From an uncultured Alphaproteobacteria bacterium (lineage in GTDB: Bacteria > Pseudomonadota > Alphaproteobacteria > Rhodobacterales > Rhodobacteraceae), in contig CACBAM010000006.1 of assembly GCA_902537215.1 (NCBI GenBank), positions 62,001-126,000 on the forward strand: a DNA stretch of 64,000 nucleotides, in the 5' to 3' direction. The notes beneath the pieces were generated by a model. It did no database searches, had not been told where the DNA came from, and saw only the letters and a program-made list of their open reading frames with translations. The translations under genes and the position numbers were made by a program. Of the stretch, positions 53,247 through 61,372 are shown in pieces. Numbering within the stretch: position 1 is the stretch's first letter; every line of letters starts with the position of its first letter.

Positions 53247-55010
53247 ATGAATGAAGATAAAATTGATAGAAAAATTGCTGTTATTTTCGTAACGGATGTT
53301 GTTGGTTTCAGTAAGCTTATGGAGAAGAATGAGGATCAAACTCTAAAAAGTTTTCGGTCATGCAGAGAAATTCTAGATAATTTATTTAAAGAGCATGGAG
53401 GCCGAATTTTCAATACAGCAGGAGACTCGGTCCTTGCAGAATTTCAAAGTGCCGTTTCCGCAGTGGTGTGTGCATCTGAGTTTCAAAAGTTAATTTCTGA
53501 ACGAAATTCTAGTGTATCCGAGGGTAGTGAAATGCATTTTCGAATTGGTATAAATATGGGTGACGTTATAGTAGAAGGCGATAATCTTTATGGTGACGGA
53601 GTAAATGTAGCGGCGCGTTTAGAGGCACTTTCGCAACCTGGTGGGGTATGTTTATCAAAAAGCATACATGATTTTGTAAATCAAAAGACTGAGTTTTTAT
53701 TCAATGATATTGGTGAGCAACGAGTAAAAAATACAGATGTTCATGCGTTCGATTTAGCGCTTAATAATCTTGAAAAAAGAGAGGCGAAAAAAGAAGAGAA
53801 ACTTGATGATATTGATGATGGCGGCAAACCCCCAGCCATTGCCGTTCTTCCATTCAAAAATTTGAGTAATGATGAAGAGCAGGAGTATTTCGCAGATGGA
53901 ATTACAGAGGATATAATTGCTAACCTGTCATTGTGGAAAACATTTCCCGTTATCTCGCGGAATTCTAGTTTTTCTTTTAAAAACTCCACTGAGAAATCTG
54001 ATGTAATATCGAAAGCACTGGGAGCGAGGTATTTAGTTGAAGGGAGTGTTAGAAAAGCCGGAAACAAAGTTCGAATTACTGCGCAGTTAACTTCAGCAGA
54101 TGATGATAAACAAATTTGGTCAAAAAGATGGGATAGGTCGCTTGAAGACATTTTTGAAGTTCAAGATGAAGTATCACGAGATGTAGCCGCACTGATTTCT
54201 CCTGCTTTAAAGGATCAGGAGCAGGTAAAGCTAAGCACTAAAGGGAAGAAAAACTTCGGTGCTTGGGATGAGTATCTTCAAGGTCTTAACATTTATAATA
54301 CTCAAGATTTTGTTGGAACAACATTAGGTGATAAAGTTATTGAACACTGTAAGAGAGCAATAGAGCTTGATGCAAATTTTTGTGACGCATACGTTCTGTA
54401 TTGTAACGTGCTTCAGGTAAAAATTTATAGTCATGAGCACCAAGATAGTCGTGAAGAAAACACTAGGCTCTTTCATCAAATGGCTCAAAAAGCAGTCGAT
54501 ACCGATCCTGAAAACCCCGACGCTATGTCGTCATTAAGCATGTCTTATAGTATTAAAAAAGATTTGAATAAAAGGCTTGAGACAGCTGAGAAAGCATTAG
54601 AATTGAATCCAAGCCATCCACGCTCGAATTTTTCCTACGGTCAAGCCTTAACAAATTTTGGAAGAAATGAAGAAGCCTTGTCCTATGTTAAGAAAGCAAT
54701 CGAGCTAGATCCTCAATCCAAAAGAAATTATGAAGGGTTCTTCCCTCTTTTGTATATTGCTCTCAAAGACTGGGAAAACGCAATAACATGGCTGAACACG
54801 GCCCATGAGCGAAGTCCACATTCCAGATTCTTTGGCTGGAAGGCTGCGGTGTATGGAAAAATGAATGACTTAGATTCTGCTAAGGAAAATCTAAACTCTT
54901 TTCTTAAAGAACGACCTGAGATTAAGACATTAGAGGATTATGAAAAGGTTGCACCAACTATAATAAAAGATACTCTACTAGAAGGCTTGAAAATAGCTGG
55001 ATTAAATTAA
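53247..55010 (+). CDS. Class III adenylate/guanylate cyclase with TolB-like and TPR regions
   Basis: A 587-residue cytoplasmic protein in three parts. Residues 1-175 are a class III nucleotide cyclase with metal-binding aspartates in FVTDVVGFS and TAGDSVLAEF and the segment GDGVNVAARLEALSQPGG. Residues about 195-320 resemble the TolB-N-like domain (AVLPFKNLSNDEEQEYFADG) common in these cyclases. The remainder has TPR-like helical repeats (for example NPDAMSSLSMSYSIKK and GRNEEALSYVKKAIELDP). No membrane helix is visible. The TPRs may sense a protein partner. Confidence 0.88.
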   Translation: MNEDKIDRKIAVIFVTDVVGFSKLMEKNEDQTLKSFRSCREILDNLFKEHGGRIFNTAGDSVLAEFQSAVSAVVCASEFQKLISERNSSVSEGSEMHFRIGINMGDVIVEGDNLYGDGVNVAARLEALSQPGGVCLSKSIHDFVNQKTEFLFNDIGEQRVKNTDVHAFDLALNNLEKREAKKEEKLDDIDDGGKPPAIAVLPFKNLSNDEEQEYFADGITEDIIANLSLWKTFPVISRNSSFSFKNSTEKSDVISKALGARYLVEGSVRKAGNKVRITAQLTSADDDKQIWSKRWDRSLEDIFEVQDEVSRDVAALISPALKDQEQVKLSTKGKKNFGAWDEYLQGLNIYNTQDFVGTTLGDKVIEHCKRAIELDANFCDAYVLYCNVLQVKIYSHEHQDSREENTRLFHQMAQKAVDTDPENPDAMSSLSMSYSIKKDLNKRLETAEKALELNPSHPRSNFSYGQALTNFGRNEEALSYVKKAIELDPQSKRNYEGFFPLLYIALKDWENAITWLNTAHERSPHSRFFGWKAAVYGKMNDLDSAKENLNSFLKERPEIKTLEDYEKVAPTIIKDTLLEGLKIAGLN

Positions 55011-55045
55011 GAGATATCCTTTTTACTTAAAATGAGGAGAAGGTT

Positions 55046-56155
55046 ATGAAAACTAAAGCCGCCGTTGCATTTGAAGCTTCTAAGCCTTTAGAAATAGTAG
55101 AATTAGATTTAGAGGGTCCAAAAGAAGGTGAGGTTCTCGTAGAGATAAAGGCGTCTGGCATTTGCCATACAGATGCTTACACTTTATCTGGAGCAGATCC
55201 TGAAGGAATATTTCCATCTGTATTAGGGCATGAAGGAGCTGGTGTTGTTGTTGATGTTGGAAAAAATGTTACCTCTGTATCTGTTGGTGATCACGTCATT
55301 CCCTTGTATACCCCCGAATGTAGAGAATGTGAATATTGCCTTAATCCTAAAACAAATCTTTGTCAGGCAATACGGACCACCCAAGGTCAGGGATTAATGC
55401 CCGACGGAACAAGCCGCTTTAGTTATAAAGGTAAGCCTATCTTTCATTATATGGGCACCTCTACTTTTTCTCAATTTTCAGTTATGCCCGATATTGCGGT
55501 TGCTAAAATTTCTAAAAGTGCCCCTTTTGAGAAAGTTTGTTACGTAGGGTGTGGTGTTACTACTGGAATTGGTGCCGTAATTAATACTGCGAAAGCTGAA
55601 GCTGGATGTAGAGCGGTGGTATTCGGTCTAGGAGGTATTGGGCTAAATGTCATCCAGGGTCTGAAAATGATCGGCGCCGAGATGATAGTTGGTGTGGATA
55701 TAAATGCTTCTAAAGAGGAGTGGGGAAAACGTTTTGGAATGACAAACTTTGTCAATCCTTCCGAAGTAAAGGGAGATTTAGTCTCGCACCTAGTCGATCT
55801 GACCAAAGGAGGTGCCGATTACTCATTTGAGTGTATTGGTAACGTTAATATTATGAGAACAGCACTTGAATGTGCACATAAAGGTTGGGGAGAAAGCATA
55901 ATAATTGGTGTTGCAGGCTCTGGAGAGGAAATAAGTACGAGACCGTTCCAATTAGTTACTGGCAGAAGTTGGAGAGGGTCAGCATTCGGCGGGGCAAGAG
56001 GCCGAACAGATGTACCGAAAATAGTTGATTGGTATATGGATGGAAAAATTGAGATTGATCCAATGATTACGCACGTTATTGACTTTGAAAGAATTAACGA
56101 GGGCTTTGATCTATTGCACGAGGGAAAATCTATAAGATCTGTGGTTACCTATTAA
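55046..56155 (+). CDS. S-(hydroxymethyl)glutathione dehydrogenase (class III alcohol dehydrogenase)
   Basis: Zinc alcohol dehydrogenase that oxidises the glutathione adduct of formaldehyde, and often reduces S-nitrosoglutathione. The catalytic zinc site is in SGICHTDAYTLSG and LGHEGAGVV with a later VGCGVTTG cysteine. The structural zinc cysteines are CRECEYC plus NLC. The NAD motif is VFGLGGIGLNV. The 369-residue length is typical. AGGAGAAGG upstream supports the start. No S-formylglutathione hydrolase gene lies beside it. It meets the convergent DMT gene with no spacer. Confidence 0.95.
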   Translation: MKTKAAVAFEASKPLEIVELDLEGPKEGEVLVEIKASGICHTDAYTLSGADPEGIFPSVLGHEGAGVVVDVGKNVTSVSVGDHVIPLYTPECRECEYCLNPKTNLCQAIRTTQGQGLMPDGTSRFSYKGKPIFHYMGTSTFSQFSVMPDIAVAKISKSAPFEKVCYVGCGVTTGIGAVINTAKAEAGCRAVVFGLGGIGLNVIQGLKMIGAEMIVGVDINASKEEWGKRFGMTNFVNPSEVKGDLVSHLVDLTKGGADYSFECIGNVNIMRTALECAHKGWGESIIIGVAGSGEEISTRPFQLVTGRSWRGSAFGGARGRTDVPKIVDWYMDGKIEIDPMITHVIDFERINEGFDLLHEGKSIRSVVTY

Positions 56156-57049
56156 CTATTTTTGTATGTCTGATATTTTTATATAAGCAATGATGGAAAT
56201 CGTTACAATTAGAGCACCTATAATCATCTGAAGAGATGGCTGCTCATCTATCACGAGCCATACCCAAAATGATCCCAATACCAACTCTAGGAGCATAATT
56301 AAGCTAACGGTAGAAGCTCTAGTATATTTTGGCGCTATGAGTAATAAAGCGAAGGAAAATGGTAAAATGATTATCCCCATCGCTATAACACTGAAGGGTG
56401 CCGAGAAGTTTAAATTCGGTTCGTTTGATAGGTAAAAACAAAAGACACCACTTATAATACACCCTATAGACGTTGCAGGCATGACAGATAAATTTGGATA
56501 TTTTCTGACCATTGTAAACGTGAAAGAAATACCCAAAGCAGAAATTAATCCATATGAAGCACCTAGAATTACGGAACCATCAGGTGCATTTTCAGCAGTA
56601 TCTGATCCACTAACGGCAAGAGAAATGCCACACACAGCAAAAATCAATATTAACCATGAAATTAGGTTTTGTTGCTCATTCAAAAAGAAAACTGATAACA
56701 AGGCTGTTAAAAGGGGCATCGTTGCTAGCGCAGTCAAAACAACAATGACAGAAGTTTCGCTTATACCAAGCGTAAAACTTACTGAATTAACGGCCATCGC
56801 TCCAACAATTAGCAGTCCAGGAATAGAAAATGTTGTTAGAAACTCACTTTTGCGTCCCGATTTTCTTGAAAAAATCCAGATAAAAAAGAGGGTAGCACCC
56901 ATAAGCACACCTCTCCATCCTCCTAATTGCCATTTTTCAAGTTCTGATAATCTCATAAAAAGAGTATCTGGTGTTAATAAGAGTACGCCGAAAACGGCAA
57001 GTACAATGCCTTTAGATTTATTGTCTAATATATTGAATTTGTTTATCAT
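56156..57049 (-). CDS. DMT-superfamily transporter (EamA type), second copy
   Basis: A 297-residue inner-membrane protein with about ten helices and two EamA halves, only distantly similar to the one at 51.4 kb. A characteristic FMRLSELEKWQLGGWRGVLM segment follows the first helix. The substrate is unknown. It is convergent with the formaldehyde dehydrogenase gene and divergent from the photolyase gene (107-base gap). Confidence 0.87.
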   Translation of the reverse strand: MINKFNILDNKSKGIVLAVFGVLLLTPDTLFMRLSELEKWQLGGWRGVLMGATLFFIWIFSRKSGRKSEFLTTFSIPGLLIVGAMAVNSVSFTLGISETSVIVVLTALATMPLLTALLSVFFLNEQQNLISWLILIFAVCGISLAVSGSDTAENAPDGSVILGASYGLISALGISFTFTMVRKYPNLSVMPATSIGCIISGVFCFYLSNEPNLNFSAPFSVIAMGIIILPFSFALLLIAPKYTRASTVSLIMLLELVLGSFWVWLVIDEQPSLQMIIGALIVTISIIAYIKISDIQK

Positions 57050-57139
57050 TAATTGATTTTAGTGAAAAAAATACGGAACTTTCTGCTTATCCTAATCCAC
57101 ACAAGAAACGATTAAGAAAAACTTTAAAATAATCATTAA

Positions 57140-57152
57140 CAGACTATGTCTG
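57140..57152. promoter_or_regulatory. 13-bp palindrome just before the photolyase start
   Basis: CAGAC, TAT, GTCTG: a perfect 5-3-5 inverted repeat ending four bases before the ATG at 57157. It could be an operator or an mRNA hairpin limiting initiation; no Shine-Dalgarno sequence is visible next to this start. Chance occurrence is possible. Confidence 0.25.
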
Positions 57153-57156
57153 CTAT

Positions 57157-58653
57157 ATGAAGAATTTATTTGTGATTTTAGGTAATCAGCTTTTTCATCC
57201 AAAATTATTGAAGGAAAAAGGCTGCACCGATGTATTTATGGCTGAAGACTTTGGTCTGTGCACATATGTGAAGCACCATAAGTTAAAGATCTATTTTTTT
57301 CTATGCTGCATGAGAGAATATGCTGATGAACTGAGGACAGCTGGTATCAACGTTCATTATTTTAAATTAAGTGAAAGGGATGAAAACCAGACATATACAG
57401 AATTGCTTTGTTCTTTTTTGAGTGAGAAGAAGGTAGCTAATTTAAATCTATTTGAGATAGAGGATAAGTCTTTCGAGTTGCCCTTTCTTAAAGTACTTGC
57501 TAACGCGGGCATTACATATTCTATCAACGGCTCACCTATGTTTATGTTTTCGAGAAAGGATTTTTCTGATTTTCATAAAGGATTGAAACAGTTTAGGATG
57601 AATTCGTTTTATATATTTGGAAGAAAAAAATTTGATATATTACTGGATAATGATCAAAAACCAGTAGGTGGTAAGTGGTCATATGATGCTGAAAATAGAA
57701 AAAAAATTCCACCAAGTACGGTAATTCCTACGCTCCCCAAATACAAAATCTCTGCCTATCATGAAAGTGTCTCTAAGTTAATAAAACAGCATTTTTCTAA
57801 TCATCCAGGAGAACTTAATGAAATTTGGTTTCCTGTTCGAAGAAAAGATGTCTCCATTCAACTTGAAAAGTTTTTAGAGGAAAGATTAAATTGTTTTGGA
57901 GTGTATGAAGATGCTTTAGTTGAGGATAAAAACTTTCTCTTTCATAGTTGTTTGAGTTTGTTACTCAATATTGGATTAATCACTCCTGATGAAATAGTAG
58001 AAAAAACTTTAGAAGTGTATGAAAAACATCAGATTCCGCTCAACTCGGTTGAAGGTTTTTTGAGACAAATAATTGGTTGGAGAGAGTTTATTAGAGGGAT
58101 TTATCAGGAAAAAGGAGATGTTCAAGCTAAATCAAACTTTTTTAAACACAGCAGATCGTTAGCCTCTAGCTGGTATGAGGGAACAACAGGAATTCTGCCT
58201 TTAGATGACTCTATTAATAAAGCAATAAGAGATGGTTATAATCATCATATACCACGCCTAATGGTAATCAGTAACATAATGAACCTCTGCGAAATAAATC
58301 CAAAATACATCTATAACTGGTTCATGGAAATGTATGTTGACTCGTCTGATTGGGTAATGGTGCCAAATGTGTTTGGAATGGCTACTTACTCAGATGGTGG
58401 TTTGATGTCGACTAAACCTTATACATGTGGGTCCAACTACATTTTAAAAATGAGTAATTATAAAAGGGGCGATTGGTGTGATACTTTAGACGGTTTATAC
58501 TGGCGTTTTATCGAAAAGCATATTGACTTTTATAAATCGAATCCAAGATTATCATTTATTCATAAAACGTTAGAAAGAATGTCTTCCGAAAGAAAACTCC
58601 ATATATTTGAGAAGGCAAAATTATTTATTGAGAATAATACCCATGAAGGATGA
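57157..58653 (+). CDS. Cryptochrome/photolyase family protein of the FeS-BCP (PhrB/CryB) group, variant cysteines
   Basis: FAD-binding blue-light protein of 498 residues in the bacterial (6-4) photolyase/CryB-like group (COG3046). The N-terminal domain begins [14 protein letters not shown], with MREYADEL typical of the group; the catalytic domain contains [31 protein letters not shown] and [17 protein letters not shown]. In studied FeS-BCPs four cysteines, including a CxxC just after the MSDY segment, hold a 4Fe-4S cluster. Here that CxxC is absent and the loop is shorter; the nearby cysteines are 378, 424 and 441. It probably repairs UV lesions or senses light. It overlaps a DUF2256 gene by 11 bases. 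Confidence 0.88.
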   Translation: MKNLFVILGNQLFHPKLLKEKGCTDVFMAEDFGLCTYVKHHKLKIYFFLCCMREYADELRTAGINVHYFKLSERDENQTYTELLCSFLSEKKVANLNLFEIEDKSFELPFLKVLANAGITYSINGSPMFMFSRKDFSDFHKGLKQFRMNSFYIFGRKKFDILLDNDQKPVGGKWSYDAENRKKIPPSTVIPTLPKYKISAYHESVSKLIKQHFSNHPGELNEIWFPVRRKDVSIQLEKFLEERLNCFGVYEDALVEDKNFLFHSCLSLLLNIGLITPDEIVEKTLEVYEKHQIPLNSVEGFLRQIIGWREFIRGIYQEKGDVQAKSNFFKHSRSLASSWYEGTTGILPLDDSINKAIRDGYNHHIPRLMVISNIMNLCEINPKYIYNWFMEMYVDSSDWVMVPNVFGMATYSDGGLMSTKPYTCGSNYILKMSNYKRGDWCDTLDGLYWRFIEKHIDFYKSNPRLSFIHKTLERMSSERKLHIFEKAKLFIENNTHEG

Positions 58654-58771
58654 GAAAGTTTGTAAAGTTTGCAAAAAACCTTTTACCTGGCGAAAAAAAT
58701 GGAAGAAAGACTGGGAGCAAGTTCTCTATTGTAGTGAGCGGTGTAGAAGAAATAAAAATAAAGTTAAATGA
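58643..58771 (+). CDS. DUF2256 small zinc-ribbon-like protein
   Basis: A 42-residue gene. It reads [19 protein letters not shown], then a W-rich stretch and YCSERCRRN. Four cysteines (7, 10, 30, 34) form two CxxC/CxxxC knuckles likely to bind zinc, with the TWRKKW core that defines DUF2256. Its ATG lies within the last codons of the photolyase gene, an 11-base overlap, so the two are translationally coupled. DUF2256 often neighbours this photolyase group; function unknown. Confidence 0.88.
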   Translation: MKDEKVCKVCKKPFTWRKKWKKDWEQVLYCSERCRRNKNKVK

Positions 58772-58803
58772 AATATTTCCTATACGTTTTGGTTAGCCTT
58801 TAT

Positions 58804-60039
58804 TTATTTTTTTTCGAAAAGTTTTTGTGTAAACAAGAGAAAAAAGGTTGAAATAGAGCATACAGAAAGTGTGAAGATAACCACAATTGGAGTTCCGTCA
58901 AAAAATGTTGATGCTGAGCCGCTAACCACCAGCGCTATAAACGTAGATAGTGCTCCAATAACAGATGATGCGTATCCGGCAATATGTCCGAAAGGATTTA
59001 TAGCTAGAGCATTTAAATTTCCAAAAATAAATCCGAAGAAAGAAAAACTTATCATTATAAATATAGAGAACCATGCCAAGTTAAAAGAGAAGTAATTGAT
59101 TTGGTACAAAAGATTGATTGACGTCCAGATCATCAATAGTAACGAAAAAATTTTAGCAAGTTTAACCGCACCAAATTGCCCAACATATCTTGAGTTTAAA
59201 TATGACGATAAACCTAGCATGGAAGCTATCAGTGCGAAATATAAGGGAAACCTAGATCCAACGTCGAAATAATTAAAATAGAGCGGTTGGCAAATGTTTA
59301 TGAAAGTGAGTAAGCCTCCCAGAAGAAGACCTAAACATGCTATGTAAATCATTGAGGTTAAATTACTCAAAACCTCTTTAAAGTGCTTTACAATAGCCAA
59401 AAAACTTATTCGTTTCTTTTCTTGCAAGGTTTCTTCAACATTAAGTAAAAGAAAGCATGTTGTTATTAAAGAAAACAAGATAAAAAACACTATGATATAT
59501 TTCCAATAAAAGAAAAATAGAATGCCTTGGCCCAATAGCGGTGCAACAATAGGAACTAAGATAAAAATACTCATAATAAATGAGTTGATGCTTGCCAACC
59601 TATTCCCACTGAATAAATCTCGGCATATAGCCTGTGAAACAACTCTAGGTCCACCGATACCAAAACCTTGAATAAATCGCCCCAACACAAATATCATATA
59701 TGAATTACTAAAAAGGCAAATAAAACACCCAAGCCAGTAAATGCTTACTCCTAGTAGAACTGAGTTTTTCCTGCCTATACGGTCTGAGATAGGTCCAAAT
59801 AGGATCTGGCCTAATGAAAAGCCAAAAAATAAAGCTGTTATAACCCAATGCAATTGATGGTCACTAATTAGAAATTTATTTTTAATTTCTGTATATGCAG
59901 GCAGTAAGGTATCTATTGAAAGAGCAACAAATGAGATCATTCCAGCAATAATAAAGCAAAAGAAAGTATTTGAAATTTTCAGAGTTGGTCTCCAGTAGAT
60001 TAAAGAAAATGTTGTAGGAATATCTATAGCGGAATACAC
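58804..60039 (-). CDS. MFS multidrug exporter, Bcr/CflA type
   Basis: A 411-residue major facilitator with about 12 hydrophobic helices. The motif between helices 2 and 3 is GPISDRIGRKNSVLLG, and the helix-1 segment IDTLLPAYTEI resembles Bcr/CflA drug exporters. It likely exports drugs or metabolites by proton antiport. The start is GTG at 60039. It is divergent from the thioesterase gene (33-base gap). Confidence 0.88.
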   Translation of the reverse strand: MYSAIDIPTTFSLIYWRPTLKISNTFFCFIIAGMISFVALSIDTLLPAYTEIKNKFLISDHQLHWVITALFFGFSLGQILFGPISDRIGRKNSVLLGVSIYWLGCFICLFSNSYMIFVLGRFIQGFGIGGPRVVSQAICRDLFSGNRLASINSFIMSIFILVPIVAPLLGQGILFFFYWKYIIVFFILFSLITTCFLLLNVEETLQEKKRISFLAIVKHFKEVLSNLTSMIYIACLGLLLGGLLTFINICQPLYFNYFDVGSRFPLYFALIASMLGLSSYLNSRYVGQFGAVKLAKIFSLLLMIWTSINLLYQINYFSFNLAWFSIFIMISFSFFGFIFGNLNALAINPFGHIAGYASSVIGALSTFIALVVSGSASTFFDGTPIVVIFTLSVCSISTFFLLFTQKLFEKK

Positions 60040-60072
60040 TTATTTTTTGATTAACACAAGAGCTTCTAGCAA

Positions 60073-60474
60073 ATGATTGAAACACTACAAAATGAAGAAA
60101 GTAACGCTGCTGAGTTCTTTAGTCTTAAATTAATTAAAGAGACTAAAGAGATGTATGTTTTTTCAGTAATTTTTCCTCAAGCTTCAAAAAATATTTATGG
60201 TGGCGTACAAGGAGGAATGATTTCTGCTGCGATGGATGAAGCAACTTTTGTAAGTATTTTGCGAAGCCAAGAAAATATTAAAAAAGTAAGCAGTACAAAC
60301 CATCACGTGTTATTCCATAAACCAGTATTGCTTGGTGAAAATAAAATCGAAACTAAATTTAAAAAAATTGGCAAAAGAGTTATTAATATTGAAGGAAATA
60401 TTTTTAGTGCTGATGGCGAGTTAGCAGCTACACTTATACATTCTACTTCAATTATTAGATCAAGTGAGGGATAA
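60073..60474 (+). CDS. PaaI-family hotdog thioesterase, second copy
   Basis: A 133-residue single-hotdog protein. The signature NIYGGVQGGMISAAMDEAT includes the acidic catalytic residue in the MDEAT helix; VLFHKPVLLGENKIE follows as the second strand set. It would hydrolyse an acyl-CoA. It is followed at once by an SDR gene and then a biotin-dependent acyl-CoA carboxylase, so it may belong to an acyl-CoA metabolic unit. Confidence 0.84.
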   Translation: MIETLQNEESNAAEFFSLKLIKETKEMYVFSVIFPQASKNIYGGVQGGMISAAMDEATFVSILRSQENIKKVSSTNHHVLFHKPVLLGENKIETKFKKIGKRVINIEGNIFSADGELAATLIHSTSIIRSSEG

Positions 60475-60475
60475 A

Positions 60476-61342
60476 ATGAACTTTAAGGAGAAAACTGTTT
60501 TTATAACTGGAGGAAGCAGGGGCATAGGGCTAGAAGTGGTAAAAAAATTGGCGATTGACGGTGCCAACATAATTATAGCTGCAAAAACAACAGAACCTCA
60601 TCCAAAACTACCTGGAACAATTTTTACTGCTGCAAAAGAGATCGAAGAATTAGGTGGCAATTGTCTTCCTTTAGAGTGTGATATTCGCTTCGAAGATAAT
60701 GTCATCGCCACAGTGGAGAAAGGCGTGAAGCAATTTGGAGGAATTGACATTTGTATAAATAACGCCAGTGCTATAGTTCCTTTCCCAACCGGATCCGTTG
60801 ACATGAAGAAGTATGACCTGATGCAAGACATCAATACTAGAGGAACTTTTTTAGTATCAAAAACGTGTTTGCCTTATCTAAGGAAAAGTGATCATGCACA
60901 CATATTAACTTTTTCTCCTCCTCTGGATCTAGATGATAAGTGGTTTGCACCACACGTTGCTTATACGATTTCTAAAATGGGTATGAGTTTGCTAACACTT
61001 GGGCATGCACGAGAGTTCAAAAAATTTGCAATCGGAGTAAACTCACTCTGGCCTTTAACTGCTATTGATACAGCAGCTGTAAGAAATGTTCTGGGTGGAG
61101 AAAATACTGCAAAAAGTAGTCGAGATGTTAGTATAATGGCCGATGCAGCATATGAAATTTTAAGTAAAGATCCAAAATCTTGTACAGGTAATTTTTTCAT
61201 TGATGAGGTTGTTTTGAGAAACGCGGGCGAAACTGATTTTGAAAAGTACCGTATTTCAGATAATGAACTAATTAGAGATTTTTTTGTTCCCGATGATGTG
61301 GCAAACGAATTACCAACAAAAACAGTTACTATCTACAAATGA
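60476..61342 (+). CDS. SDR oxidoreductase, HSDL2-like
   Basis: A 288-residue SDR resembling hydroxysteroid dehydrogenase-like 2. NAD(P) motif GGSRGIGLEV; NNASAI replaces the usual NNAG; catalytic YTISK; the serine position is in FSPPLDL. I chose ATG 60476 over GTG 60464 because GAGGG lies five bases before it and it clears the upstream stop. The thioesterase stop is one base before this ATG. Substrate unknown, possibly an acyl or lipid hydroxy group. Confidence 0.86.
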   Translation: MNFKEKTVFITGGSRGIGLEVVKKLAIDGANIIIAAKTTEPHPKLPGTIFTAAKEIEELGGNCLPLECDIRFEDNVIATVEKGVKQFGGIDICINNASAIVPFPTGSVDMKKYDLMQDINTRGTFLVSKTCLPYLRKSDHAHILTFSPPLDLDDKWFAPHVAYTISKMGMSLLTLGHAREFKKFAIGVNSLWPLTAIDTAAVRNVLGGENTAKSSRDVSIMADAAYEILSKDPKSCTGNFFIDEVVLRNAGETDFEKYRISDNELIRDFFVPDDVANELPTKTVTIYK

Positions 61343-61372
61343 TATAACAATGTATCTTTTAAAGAGTGTTCT

